Shown one piece after another: positions 45,600 to 54,201 of a stretch of DNA of 64,000 nt. The first letter of the stretch is position 1. Each line of letters begins with the position of its first letter. The stretch lies in the NCBI RefSeq assembly GCF_003633755.1, contig NZ_RBIL01000001.1:729426-793425 (forward strand). The letters are read 5' to 3'. The position numbers and the translations under genes were made by a program. Source of the stretch: Solirubrobacter pauli (GTDB lineage: Bacteria; Actinomycetota; Thermoleophilia; Solirubrobacterales; Solirubrobacteraceae). A model generated the notes under the pieces. It was not told the origin of the DNA. It did no database searches and saw only the letters and a list, made by a program, of their open reading frames with translations.

Positions 45600-46834
45600 G
45601 CCGGCACCGGCAGCTCGCAGGTGAGCACGTCGCGCAACCCGTCGACTGCGACCTCCTCGGCGTCCTCTGCGACCGCGGTCTGCACCGCGCCCCACAGCGC
45701 CTTCACCGTCACCGCAGACACGGACTTCGTGCCGCGCTCGCGCAGGTAGTCGTCGAACAGCTCGTCGAGCGTCTGTTCGCGCTCGTCGGTCGCGCGTGTG
45801 TGGGCGGCCTCGAGCCGCCGGCTCGCGACGTTCTCGACGATCTCCACGATCGTCGCGCCCTCGAGCAGCCCGCGGACGTGGTCCACGAGCCCGTCGATCG
45901 GGTCCTCGGTCTCGACCACGACCTTCACGATTGCCTCGCCCACCGATGCGGCGGCCGCCTCGACCTCGGTGAGCGTCCCGTGCAGCAGCCGCAGCGGGCG
46001 GCCGCCCGTCAGCGGCAGGCGCTGCACGCGCGCCGGCCGGCCGGGAGCGCACTCGACGAGTACGACCGATTTCGCTTCCTCACGCTCGCCGAAGTCGAGC
46101 GGCAACGGTGACCCGGCATACTCGGCCGTACGGGGGCCAGCGACCGACTGCGGCTTGTGGATGTGGCCGAGCGCGGCGTAGCTCACGGTCGGAAAGGACT
46201 CCGGCCCGGTCGCGTACTCCTCGGTGATGTGGACGCGCCGCTCGGACCCGCCCAAGACCGCGCCGGACACGTGCAGGTGCGCGGCGTAGATCAGCACGTC
46301 GCACGCGCCGTCGTAGCCATCGAGGAGCCCGTCACCGAGCCCGCGGTTGATCGCGCGCACCTTGTCCGCGTACTTGGCGTGGATCAGGGCGTCGTCGCCG
46401 AACCAGTCGACGAAGCGGTTCTGATGGATGAACGGCACCGGCGCGATCCGGATCCGCTCGCCCGCAGCAGTCGGCACGTCGATGATCCCGCCCCGATCGG
46501 GCGGCTTGACCCGGGCCACGAAGGTCAGCCGCCGATCGATCCCGCGCAGCGTCGAGAACACCTCGAACAGCCGCGGGTGGTCGTGGTTGCCGGCCAGCAC
46601 GACGACCGGCGCGACGGCGGCCAGCGCGGTCAGCGCGTCGATCGCCTGCCGCATCGCGCGATGGCCGGGGATCAGCGCGTCGAAGACGTCGCCGGTGTGC
46701 AGGATCAGGTCCGGCTGATGCTCCTGTGCCAGCGCGATCGTCTCGACGAGGACCGCGGCGTGGTCGGCTGAGCGGTCGGCGCGATACAGCGACGCGCCGA
46801 TGTGCCAGTCCGAGATGTGCAGGATGCGGGCCAT
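45596..46834 (-). CDS. sbcD: SbcD/Mre11-type nuclease
   Basis: The 412-aa protein is a metallophosphoesterase-type exo/endonuclease. Its five conserved motifs are visible: ISDWHIG (about residues 7-13), LHTGDVFD (about 45), VVLAGNHDHPR (about 80), a His in AAHLHVSG, and ALGHIHKP. The C-terminal region (about 290-412), which in this family binds the SbcC coiled coil, is helical. It starts at the ATG at 46834, sharing one base with the HerA stop, and overlaps sbcC by four bases. SbcD supplies the nuclease activity of the SbcCD complex. An unlinked housekeeping copy elsewhere in the genome is likely but cannot be seen here. Confidence 0.93.
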   Translation of the reverse strand: MARILHISDWHIGASLYRADRSADHAAVLVETIALAQEHQPDLILHTGDVFDALIPGHRAMRQAIDALTALAAVAPVVVLAGNHDHPRLFEVFSTLRGIDRRLTFVARVKPPDRGGIIDVPTAAGERIRIAPVPFIHQNRFVDWFGDDALIHAKYADKVRAINRGLGDGLLDGYDGACDVLIYAAHLHVSGAVLGGSERRVHITEEYATGPESFPTVSYAALGHIHKPQSVAGPRTAEYAGSPLPLDFGEREEAKSVVLVECAPGRPARVQRLPLTGGRPLRLLHGTLTEVEAAAASVGEAIVKVVVETEDPIDGLVDHVRGLLEGATIVEIVENVASRRLEAAHTRATDEREQTLDELFDDYLRERGTKSVSAVTVKALWGAVQTAVAEDAEEVAVDGLRDVLTCELPVPA

Positions 46835-48603
46835 CAGCTCCCCGCCTCCTCGAACGCGGACGCGGTGGCCGCGCGGTCGGACTCGCCGGTGGCCGCGTCG
46901 GACACGTTGGTCGCGTAGGGCGGGAACGGGAAGCGGATGGGCAACGGTGCGGGAACCAGCGGCTGGTCGAGCACCATCGTGCCGGGCAGGAAGCGGGTCG
47001 CGCGCTCGCGCAGCTCGGGCGTGAGGTAGCGGTAGTCGACGGCTTCGGTCGCGTCCAAGCGGCCCGCGACCTTCAGCGCGGGCTGGCGAACGACGGGCTC
47101 CGCGACGCGGCCGGCCGCCTGCTGGCAGCCGATCAGCAGCACACCCAGGGAGCGGCCGCGCTCGGCGATGTCCACGAACAACTCGCGCAGCGGGCCGTGG
47201 CCGTCGCGCGGCGCGTACTTGTTGAGCTCGTCCAGCATGATGAAGCGCAGCGGCTCGCGGCCAGTGCCCTGCTTCTCCTCAAAGACGCGCGACACCAGCG
47301 CGCCGACCACGAAGCGCTGGGCGGCCTCGTGCAGCGAGTGAATGTCCACCACCGTCAGGCTCGTGCGCATCACGGGCTCGGTGACGCCGCAGCGGATCAG
47401 GTGGCCCAGACGCGGGCCGAGCGCCATCAGCCGACGCTGAAACGCCATCAGCGTCCCCGGCTGCGTCCGGCCGGACCAGTGCTCATCGCCGAAGTCGGGA
47501 TCGAGCTTGGCGGCGAGCAGGTCCAGCAGGTCGTACCAGGAGCGGATCACGATCCCCGCGCCCGCGGGCTTGGCCGGCGGGCGCCGCGCGACGACACGCT
47601 CAAACGTGCGCGACGCGCTGTGCGCCTCGGGGACGATCACCACCGCCCCCTCCTCGTTCTCGAGCGGGTGCGCGTGGCGGGCGAGCTGCGTGCGCACAAC
47701 CTGCTCGACGAACCCGACCTGGGTCGAGCGGTCGTCGCTCTCCGTGAAACAGAAGCGCAGAAGACCCTGGCGGATGAACGCCTCGGGCGTCCAGCCGTAG
47801 ATGCTCACCTCGTCGCTGCGGCGTGACGCGATGTCTGGCACGACCTGGGTCTCATCGCCTCCGGCCAGCGGCGCGACGTGAAACTCGACCTGCCCGAAGG
47901 GCTGCGGGTCGGCCACGCCGAGCTTGGCCCAGCGCGCTCGCTGGTCGTCGTCGAACAGGCGGTTGTGGCGGTCCAGGTGCAGCAGGTCCTCGCCCTTGAC
48001 GTTGAAGACCAACGCCTTGGTGTTCGCGGCGGACGCGCCAAGCAGCGTCCGGCCCGCCGAGGTCTCGAAGATCATGTGCAACAGGAACAGCGCGTAGGAG
48101 GTCTTCGCGGCGACACCGCTGATGCCCGAGATCGACACGTGGCCGCCCTGCTCACCGTTCATGAACGTGAAGTCCGCGTACACGGGCTCGCCCGACTGGT
48201 CCAGTCCGACCGCGAGCGGCTTGCGCATCTGATCCTCGAACAGCGCCTTCGTGCGCGCGTCGCCGGTCGCCGCGTGCACCTCGGCGCCGGGATTGGGCGC
48301 GAGCCACAGTTCGGGATCGGTGCGCAGCACAAGGACCTCGGCGCGGCGGACCGCCTCACCAGGCATCGTCCCGTCCACGACGTGGCGCGTGTCCGACGGC
48401 CACTGCGCACCCTCGAGCACCCCGGTCTGCTCGACCACGATGCCGTAGTGAGCAACTTCGCCGCTGCCGTCGGGCAGCAGCTGGCGGCAGACGATCAGGT
48501 CGTCGAGCTGCACGGTGGCGTCGTCGTCGAGGACGACGTGGAAGCGGCGGGTGCCCGCGTCGACGGAACCGTCGACGGCGCCGATGCGTCTGAGGTTGAT
48601 CAT
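46834..48603 (-). CDS. HerA-type bipolar DNA translocase ATPase
   Basis: The 589-aa protein has an N-terminal beta-rich region (about residues 1-130; LDDLIVCRQLLPDG) that matches the HAS-barrel domain of HerA. The RecA/FtsK-like ATPase follows: Walker A SGISGVAAKTSYALFLL (about 158) and Walker B FIMLDELNKYAP (about 453), with an arginine-rich end (RATRFLPGTMVLDQPL). HerA is a hexameric ATPase that, with NurA, resects DNA ends, and in archaea is encoded next to Mre11 and Rad50. Here too it precedes SbcD and SbcC. Its start codon overlaps the NurA stop by four bases. HerA-type ATPases are common in anti-phage systems; which DNA this one moves is not evident. Confidence 0.87.
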   Translation of the reverse strand: MINLRRIGAVDGSVDAGTRRFHVVLDDDATVQLDDLIVCRQLLPDGSGEVAHYGIVVEQTGVLEGAQWPSDTRHVVDGTMPGEAVRRAEVLVLRTDPELWLAPNPGAEVHAATGDARTKALFEDQMRKPLAVGLDQSGEPVYADFTFMNGEQGGHVSISGISGVAAKTSYALFLLHMIFETSAGRTLLGASAANTKALVFNVKGEDLLHLDRHNRLFDDDQRARWAKLGVADPQPFGQVEFHVAPLAGGDETQVVPDIASRRSDEVSIYGWTPEAFIRQGLLRFCFTESDDRSTQVGFVEQVVRTQLARHAHPLENEEGAVVIVPEAHSASRTFERVVARRPPAKPAGAGIVIRSWYDLLDLLAAKLDPDFGDEHWSGRTQPGTLMAFQRRLMALGPRLGHLIRCGVTEPVMRTSLTVVDIHSLHEAAQRFVVGALVSRVFEEKQGTGREPLRFIMLDELNKYAPRDGHGPLRELFVDIAERGRSLGVLLIGCQQAAGRVAEPVVRQPALKVAGRLDATEAVDYRYLTPELRERATRFLPGTMVLDQPLVPAPLPIRFPFPPYATNVSDAATGESDRAATASAFEEAGS

Positions 48604-49538
48604 GGCCCTACCGGGGTCGAGATGGACAAGCGCACCGCGCGGGCAGCGCGATCAGCGGGGCCGAGGCGGTGGCGCAGCTGCGCTTCCAGCGCACCGATCG
48701 GCAGCAAGTTCTGCGGCGCGCGGGGATCCTTATAGGCGACGCCAGCGAAGCGCCCGAGCGTGCACGTGACGATGTCGGCCAGCCGCTGCGCCTCGCCAAG
48801 CCCGCGCGATTCGGGCAGTTCGATGCGCACGATGCCCGCCCACGGACTCGCGTGCGGGCCGGGCGGAGCGATCCGCACGTAGGCCGAGTAGCTCTCGCGG
48901 GCCAGGAACAGCGGCGTGCGCTGCGCACTGGCCAGCTCTGGGACGCGGGCGTGCAACTCGGCCGACAGACGCCGCTGCAGGTGGGTCTTGATGTAGCCCA
49001 CGACGGGCTCGTCAAGCGTGCGGACGTTGTAGAGCGGGCCATCTACGATGGTCAGCCAACCCTCGGCCGACAGCGCCTCGGCCAGTGTCGCCTCTCCCTT
49101 GCGCATGCGCTTTTGAAACTCCTGTACCGGCGCCTCCGGGTACGTGGAGCCGACCGCGAACGCGTCCCAGCGATAGCCGGGCACCGACGCGAGTTCCCGC
49201 CGCTCGCCCGCGCCCATGATCAGCAGGCGGCGGGTGCGCAGGCGGTGGAACGCCGGCCGCTCACCGGCACGGAAGATCACGGCACCGCACGCGTGGGCGC
49301 CGACGACGCCGCGGGCAAGGCCGCCGCTCGCGTCGCGGTGGTAGACGAGGGCCTCCAGCCGGCGCACACCATCTACGAAGGCCAGGTCGGTCGCCGGTTC
49401 GGCGACCGGCGTGCGGGCGAACGGGGCAGCCGGCTCGACCAGCACGGCGTCGTCGGCCGCTGCCTCCTCGTCGATCAGATAGGGCGAACCGTAGGCGGCG
49501 GCCCAGTCCTCGAAGTGCAATCCGGTGGTCACAGCCAT
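48600..49538 (-). CDS. NurA-type 5'-3' nuclease
   Basis: The 312-aa protein matches the NurA nuclease fold, an RNase H-like domain that works with HerA. Conserved acidic positions are visible in LAFVDGVRRLEALVYH (about residue 51) and LTIVDGPLYN (about 164), followed by YIKTHLQRRL and a Lys-containing C-terminal patch (GVAYKDPRAPQNLLPIGALE, about 275). The start is the ATG at 49538, which shares one base with the stop of the small upstream gene. Co-translation with HerA is strongly suggested by the four-base overlap. NurA degrades DNA at ends opened by HerA. This pair, followed by SbcCD, is an almost textbook archaeal arrangement within a bacterial operon. Confidence 0.88.
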   Translation of the reverse strand: MAVTTGLHFEDWAAAYGSPYLIDEEAAADDAVLVEPAAPFARTPVAEPATDLAFVDGVRRLEALVYHRDASGGLARGVVGAHACGAVIFRAGERPAFHRLRTRRLLIMGAGERRELASVPGYRWDAFAVGSTYPEAPVQEFQKRMRKGEATLAEALSAEGWLTIVDGPLYNVRTLDEPVVGYIKTHLQRRLSAELHARVPELASAQRTPLFLARESYSAYVRIAPPGPHASPWAGIVRIELPESRGLGEAQRLADIVTCTLGRFAGVAYKDPRAPQNLLPIGALEAQLRHRLGPADRAARAVRLSISTPVGP

Positions 49539-49855
49539 CAGGTCGCAGGACCAGCACCGTTTCTGACACTGATCGCGCCGTCCTGCTCGTCGAACAGCCC
49601 GGCGGCGATTGCGTGGTCCAGCACCGACTCGAGATGCTCGCGCTTGCCCGCCGCTCGTTGGAGGCCAAACAGCGGCGCGATCTCGACGAGATTTTCAGAC
49701 TTGTCGTCCCTCGCAGCGGCCGCCGGCGCGTCGGCCTGTCGCTTGACGCGTTCCTCGTCTGCCGACGACACGGAGTCGGCTGTCTGCAACCCGTTCACCG
49801 ATGCACTGGGTCGTGCCTGAGGCGACTCATCTGACAGTCGAACAAGGCGACTCAT
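49538..49855 (-). CDS. Small conserved-looking protein, 105 aa, in the resection operon
   Basis: I do not recognise this gene. The upstream in-frame extension to 50212 is on the shadow of the helicase gene; the ATG at 49855 overlaps that gene's stop by four bases, and its own stop shares one base with the NurA start. The N-terminal half (SDESPQARPSASVNG onward) is disordered. The C-terminal half (about residues 55-105; ENLVEIAPLFGLQR, EHLESVLDHAIAAGLF) looks like a compact helical domain, reminiscent of short helical partner or DNA-binding domains. Being sandwiched with ATGA and TGATG couplings, it is probably a real subunit of the system, perhaps an adaptor for NurA or the first helicase. 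Confidence 0.62.
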   Translation of the reverse strand: MSRLVRLSDESPQARPSASVNGLQTADSVSSADEERVKRQADAPAAAARDDKSENLVEIAPLFGLQRAAGKREHLESVLDHAIAAGLFDEQDGAISVRNGAGPAT

Positions 49856-52071
49856 GCGGTCCAGTCCCATTCGTCGAAGCGCTCGCGCGCCTGCTCGAGG
49901 CTGTCGGACAGCGGCGCCCAGGCCAGCAGCGCCAGCCGGTCGCGGGCGCGGGTCATGGCCACGAATAGCTTGCGCCGCTCGGTGTCCCACCACTCGTCGC
50001 GGTCGCCGCGGTCCTTGAGCCAGAACGGCTGCACGGTCCAGTCGCCCTTGCGGTAGCCGACGAGCACAACGAGCTTGAACTCGAGGCCTTTGCTGCCCTC
50101 GAAGGTGCCGACGCGGACGGCGTCCGGCGCGCCGTCCGCGCGGCGCGCGAGCTGCGTCGTCACGACCGACTCGACCCCGAGCGCCTTCAGGGCTCGCTCG
50201 CCGCGCTGCCACGCCTTCTTCGTGCGCCCGAGCACGGCGACGTCGGCCGGCGCGAACTGGGTGAGCGCCTCCTCGAGCAGCCCGCGCAGGACCTCGTCTC
50301 CATGCGCGTCGGAGCCGACCAGGTGCAACTCCGGCAGCTCGCCGCGCCGACGCGGCAGCGGCGCCTCGCGGGGCGGGCGCGGCGCGGCCTCCTCCTCGAG
50401 GTCACCGAACGGCACGTCGCCCATCACCGCCTCGGCCGCGGCGGCGATCGACTGCGTGTTGCGCCAATTGGTGTGCAGCAGGAACGATCGGCCGCGAACG
50501 TCGAGGCCGACCGAGCGCAGGCTGAAGCCACCGGGATAGATCGCCTGCTGCCCGTCCCCGACGAACATCAGGTTCCGGTGGTCCGCGGCCGTGTCCAGCG
50601 CCATCAGCAGCCGGACCTGCATCGCCGTGAGGTCCTGGGCCTCGTCGACGATCACGGCGTCAAAGCGCGGCCCGGCACCCGCCTCGGCGAGCTCGACCGC
50701 GCGCCGGCGCAGCAGCGGCCAGTCCGTCCGGCCCTCGCGTCGGAGATGCTCCAGATAGCTCTGCCATGCCGTCCACACCAGCCGGCGCTCGTCCGCGCCG
50801 AGCCGCCGGCCGCGGCCGGGCCGCTCGAGCGCCAAGTAGTCGTCAAGCGACTCCACGCCACGGCCGGCCAGGACGGTCTCGAACTCCGTGCCCAGCTCGG
50901 CGGGTCCGCCGACCGCCTCGGCCAGCCCGGCGGTCTTGCGGCAGAGCTCCTCACGCAGCTTGCGGATCTGGTCGTCGGGCAGGAACGCGGGTTCGCCGTC
51001 CGCGGCCGCCGTGATCGCGAACACGAGGCTGTCGACCGTGCGCGCGCTGATCTTCCCCGCCGACTCGGGCGCGAAGCGCTGCAGCAGGGTCCCCCACACT
51101 GACGGCAGCACATTGACGAACGTCGTCAGCAGCACCCGCTCGGCGCGCCCGTGCTCGACCAGGTGACGGGCCCGGTGCAGGGCGGCGACGGTCTTGCCCG
51201 TGCCGGGGCCACCGCGCACGCGCGACGGCCCGTTGGCGACGTGGCTGACGATCCGGGCCTGCGACGGGTGCAGGTAGAACATCCACTCCTCGATCGAGCC
51301 GGCGAGCACGAGCTCGAAGTCGCGCGCGGCCAGCTCCGCCACGGCGTCCGAGGACTCGGGCGAGCGCAGGCGCTGGGCGAGCTCGAGCTCAGCGATCCGC
51401 GCGTCGTCGGGCGTCGGAACCCGGCCGTCGTCGAAGATGGCCAGGTAGCGGCCGGGGTCGTGCCACATGTCGGCCACCAGCTCGACCTGATCGGCAGCCA
51501 TGCCCGTGCCCGCCAGTGCATCGGCGACTTCCACGGTCGCCGCGAGCGTGCGGATCACGCCGATCGCGTCGGCGCTCAGACCGATCTGCTGCAGCTGCGC
51601 GGTGGTGAACACGGTGAGCGGGTTCTGCAGCACCGGCTCGATCGAGCATCGGCTCGGCGCGCGTCCGCCCACCACGCGCCCGGGCTCCGGCACGGCCTCG
51701 GGCACTTCAGTGACCTGGACGCCGGCACCGCGGCGGTGGACGACGAGGCGGTCGAGGTGTGCGTAGGTAGTGTCGTCCTTGCGGTCGAGCTCGAGCACCA
51801 CGATCTCCGCGTCGATCGGCCAGAAGATCACGCGGTAGGCGCCGACGCGCAACCGGTACAGCCCGCGCTGGCGGATGTTGACGATCGGCTTGATGTCCAG
51901 CGAGTGAAGTTGTCCGCGCATCGCGCCAGGCAGCAACTCGACCGCCGCGACCAGCCGCGCGTGGTCGGCGGGCGGCACCTCGCAACGCAGGTACCGGCGC
52001 TTGTAGCGCAGGCGAACGCCGTGCGCACTGGTCTGCTGCGCCAAGGCCCCGACGTCCTCCACCGTCGACAT
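49852..52071 (-). CDS. RelE-fold / UvrD-like SF1 helicase (first gene of the operon)
   Basis: The 739-aa protein begins with about 115 residues resembling a RelE/ParE toxin fold: QLHSLDIKPIVNIRQRGLYR, VGAYRVIFWPIDAEIVVLEL, then DDTTYAHLDRLVVH. A linker without recognised motifs follows, then a UvrD/Rep-type helicase. Its motifs are Walker A VRGGPGTGKTVAALHRA (about 285), Walker B VIVDEAQDLTAMQ (about 472), TNWRNTQSI, and LFVAMTRARDRLALLAW near the end (about 702). The start is the ATG at 52071; the longer frame (to 52500) crosses the divergent gene and lacks coding bias. There is no Shine-Dalgarno, and a -10-like TACGGT ends eight bases upstream, so the message may be leaderless. It is paired by domain design with the last gene of the operon. 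Confidence 0.87.
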   Translation of the reverse strand: MSTVEDVGALAQQTSAHGVRLRYKRRYLRCEVPPADHARLVAAVELLPGAMRGQLHSLDIKPIVNIRQRGLYRLRVGAYRVIFWPIDAEIVVLELDRKDDTTYAHLDRLVVHRRGAGVQVTEVPEAVPEPGRVVGGRAPSRCSIEPVLQNPLTVFTTAQLQQIGLSADAIGVIRTLAATVEVADALAGTGMAADQVELVADMWHDPGRYLAIFDDGRVPTPDDARIAELELAQRLRSPESSDAVAELAARDFELVLAGSIEEWMFYLHPSQARIVSHVANGPSRVRGGPGTGKTVAALHRARHLVEHGRAERVLLTTFVNVLPSVWGTLLQRFAPESAGKISARTVDSLVFAITAAADGEPAFLPDDQIRKLREELCRKTAGLAEAVGGPAELGTEFETVLAGRGVESLDDYLALERPGRGRRLGADERRLVWTAWQSYLEHLRREGRTDWPLLRRRAVELAEAGAGPRFDAVIVDEAQDLTAMQVRLLMALDTAADHRNLMFVGDGQQAIYPGGFSLRSVGLDVRGRSFLLHTNWRNTQSIAAAAEAVMGDVPFGDLEEEAAPRPPREAPLPRRRGELPELHLVGSDAHGDEVLRGLLEEALTQFAPADVAVLGRTKKAWQRGERALKALGVESVVTTQLARRADGAPDAVRVGTFEGSKGLEFKLVVLVGYRKGDWTVQPFWLKDRGDRDEWWDTERRKLFVAMTRARDRLALLAWAPLSDSLEQARERFDEWDWTA

Positions 52072-52079
52072 AGCGCGCC

Positions 52080-52089
52080 ACCGTACGGT
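52080..52089. promoter_or_regulatory. Perfect palindrome overlapping a -10-like box before the operon
   Basis: ACCGTACGGT is exactly self-complementary and ends eight bases before the ATG at 52071. On the minus strand it contains TACGGT, which fits the TANNNT consensus of an actinobacterial -10 box, and no ribosome binding site follows. This fits a leaderless transcript with an operator over the -10. A TTGACA sits at 52110-52115, but with a spacer of 24 bases it is too far to be a standard -35. Confidence 0.35.
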
Positions 52090-52293
52090 CCCGTCCGCGC
52101 GTGCGCACCTGTCAATACGTCCAGTTCGGTGGGAGGTCCCTGCCCGGCGGCCGGTCGAGCGCGGCCCACGTAGCCCGCGGGTCCGGTGGATGACACGGGC
52201 GCGTGGATCAACGTCGGGGGGACACAGCCGCGTCGGTGCACCAGAGACCGATCGGGTCGTCAGATCAGCCCGTCGCCAATCGACCCTCGCTGC

Positions 52294-52806
52294 GTGACCA
52301 GCGATCCTCCCTGCTGCCGGGCAACCATCCGTGACGGCGTCATCACCCTCAACCCGTGGACGCCACGGCTGCACGGGCCCGGTCTCGCACGCGCTGGGGT
52401 CAGCACCGTCGACGCGGCGCTGGCCGATCTGCGGATCGACGACCGCGAGCTGATCGTCGCGCCGGTCCCCCATCTTCCTTGGGACCCGGCGGCCGAGCAC
52501 GCGCTACTCGAGTGGGCGCAGGCCCTCGGCTATCACCGCGTCTGGCTGCCCGGACGGGTCGTCACGCTGGAGCTGCTGCCCGTGCCGCTCGGTGGCGCCA
52601 GCGTCGACTGCCCGACGTGCGGTGCGCACTGGCAGGACGGCGGCGTCGACTTCTGGGCCCAAGTCCTGGACCGCGGTGTGTTCTTCGGGCGCTGCCTGGC
52701 GTGCGGCGGCTCCCTGCCCGAGTGGACGCCGACCCCCAGCCCCGAGGCCGACACGGGGGCGCCGACGATGCGGTCGCCCCCGGCTCGCAGCAACACTCGA
52801 GCCTGA
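52294..52806 (+). CDS. Zinc-knuckle hypothetical protein, 170 aa
   Basis: I do not recognise this gene. I place the start at the GTG at 52294; the earlier ATG at 52186 lies inside the divergent upstream region and adds Pro/Arg-rich residues. The N-terminal two thirds read like a small alpha/beta protein (LARAGVSTVDAALADLRIDD, WAQALGYHRVWLPGR). Two CxxC pairs, CPTC near residue 106 and CLAC near 130, probably bind zinc. The tail is disordered. It is divergent from the large operon and could be a regulator or an unrelated neighbour. Confidence 0.5.
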   Translation: MTSDPPCCRATIRDGVITLNPWTPRLHGPGLARAGVSTVDAALADLRIDDRELIVAPVPHLPWDPAAEHALLEWAQALGYHRVWLPGRVVTLELLPVPLGGASVDCPTCGAHWQDGGVDFWAQVLDRGVFFGRCLACGGSLPEWTPTPSPEADTGAPTMRSPPARSNTRA

Positions 52807-52942
52807 TCCCCGTCGCGTGCAGGCGGCACCGGCAGCGCACAACTTGCAGCCGCCTGTCAGATTGCGCCGCGGGGTGACGACTCTGCATGCGTGATCGAGC
52901 CGAGCGACCGCCGACGAGCCGCTGGAACGCGACAGGGCGCGC

Positions 52943-53554
52943 GTGACTGACCATGCCGAGGAACACCTCCGCCGGTTCGTCGCCGCCCGCCGGGCCGGTG
53001 ACGAACGCGCGATGCGCCGCTGGTGGGACGAGCTCGTGATCGACGTGTTCGACCGCATGGACGGCTTCGTCGCGGTCGCCCACCGCGGACGCCTGGACAA
53101 CGACGAGCACGAACTGGCTGTGGCGATGGCCATGGAGCGCTTCGCGCACCGGCTCATCGCCACCTTCAACGGGACGTCGATCGGCGAGCTGGTCAATGCC
53201 ACCCGGACGCTCGCGCAGCGCATCTGCATCGACGTCCAGCGGGCGTCGGTCCGCGCGCACCGCCACGACGGCCCGTCCCTCGACGCGCCGCCCGAGGACG
53301 GCGGCAGCTGGGACGCCGCGGAGGCTTCCCGCCGCTATGACGACCAGCAGCGTGCCTCCGACACGCGCCAGTTCCTGGACTGGGCCTTGCCGCAGCTCAA
53401 GCCTGAGCGCCGCCAGGTGCTCGAGCTTACGTTCGCAGGCGCCGAGCTGCCCGAGATCGTCACCGAGCTCGGCATTTCGCGCGACAACGTCTACCAGCGC
53501 CGGACGCGCGCGATGAAGGACCTTGCCAAGCTGAAGGACCGCTACGACGCATGA
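52943..53554 (+). CDS. Sigma-70-like factor (ECF-type)
   Basis: The 203-aa protein has a helical N-terminal half (residues 10-90; LVIDVFDRMDGFVAVAHR) that fits sigma region 2. The C-terminal part (about 145-200) is a sigma region 4 helix-turn-helix: KPERRQVLELTFAGAELPEI followed by TELGISRDNVYQRRTRAMKD. No anti-sigma gene with a membrane helix is next to it. A co-translated partner follows with an ATGA overlap (53551-53554). It starts with GTG at 52943, with no obvious ribosome binding site. Such factors next to accessory operons often control them, but I cannot see a shared promoter motif. Confidence 0.72.
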   Translation: MTDHAEEHLRRFVAARRAGDERAMRRWWDELVIDVFDRMDGFVAVAHRGRLDNDEHELAVAMAMERFAHRLIATFNGTSIGELVNATRTLAQRICIDVQRASVRAHRHDGPSLDAPPEDGGSWDAAEASRRYDDQQRASDTRQFLDWALPQLKPERRQVLELTFAGAELPEIVTELGISRDNVYQRRTRAMKDLAKLKDRYDA

Positions 53555-54201
53555 CCTCCGCCGACCAGCTGCTCAGCGACTTCATCGACGACTGGAACGC
53601 CGGTCGACGCCCGCGCGTGCGCGAGTATCTCGCCCGACTGCCGGACGAGCAGGACCGAGCCGAGCTCGCCGACCGGATCGATAGCTGGCTGCAGGTCGCC
53701 CCCACCCCCGCCTTTACCGACGAAGCGCGCGCCGCGATCCACGCGCATCCCAGCGTCCAGCCTTTGCTCGAGCCGGCGCGCCCCAGCGGCAGCTGGGCCA
53801 CGGTACTGCCGCGGCTGCGCCGACGTGCGGCGCTGTCGCCGGACGAGCTCGCGGCGGGCCTCGTCGACCGGCTGGACCTCGCGCCAACCGACACGCCGCG
53901 AGCCGCCGACTACCTCCAGCGCCTGGAGTTAGAGCAACTCGACCCCACTCGGCTGTCGCGACGGCTGCTCGACGCCCTCGGCGGCCTGCTCGACGTCAGC
54001 ACCGGCTGGCTCACCGACCTCGCCGCCGCGGCACCGCGCGTCGTGACGCCGCCGCCCGCGGCCGCGCTGCTGCGCTCCGACCAGCCGGGCGAACACGCGC
54101 TGCGCCACGACCTCGAGCTGCTCAGCCGCGCCGCGCTCACCCCCGCGCCCACTCCGGCGGACGAGCTCGACCGGCTGTTCACCGGCGGCCGCGACGCCTG
54201 A
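53551..54201 (+). CDS. Partner protein of the sigma factor, 216 aa
   Basis: I do not recognise this gene. The four-base ATGA overlap with the sigma gene indicates translational coupling. The protein is acidic, without membrane segments. An N-terminal helix pair (LLSDFIDDWNAGRRPRVREY) is followed by a hinge and a helical C-terminal half containing LSRRLLDALGGLLDVSTGWL. The region around 85-140 (LSPDELAAGLVDRLDL) has the spacing of an XRE-like helix-turn-helix, which would fit a regulator or a soluble anti-sigma factor. The downstream ImmA/IrrE peptidase is convergent and abuts it directly. Confidence 0.6.
   Translation: MTSADQLLSDFIDDWNAGRRPRVREYLARLPDEQDRAELADRIDSWLQVAPTPAFTDEARAAIHAHPSVQPLLEPARPSGSWATVLPRLRRRAALSPDELAAGLVDRLDLAPTDTPRAADYLQRLELEQLDPTRLSRRLLDALGGLLDVSTGWLTDLAAAAPRVVTPPPAAALLRSDQPGEHALRHDLELLSRAALTPAPTPADELDRLFTGGRDA

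Noticed and set aside
43086-45749. Long plus-strand frame opposite sbcC
   Set aside because: The opposite strand encodes a complete SbcC with Walker, zinc-hook and signature motifs, so this frame is a shadow.
49538-50212. A 224-aa protein starting at 50212
   Set aside because: The first 119 residues are the shadow of the helicase gene in another frame; the ATG at 49855 with a four-base overlap is more credible.
26645-52071. BREX system
   Set aside because: A PglX-like methyltransferase is present, but I see no PglZ phosphatase, BrxC ATPase or BrxL/Lon-type gene anywhere in the operon.
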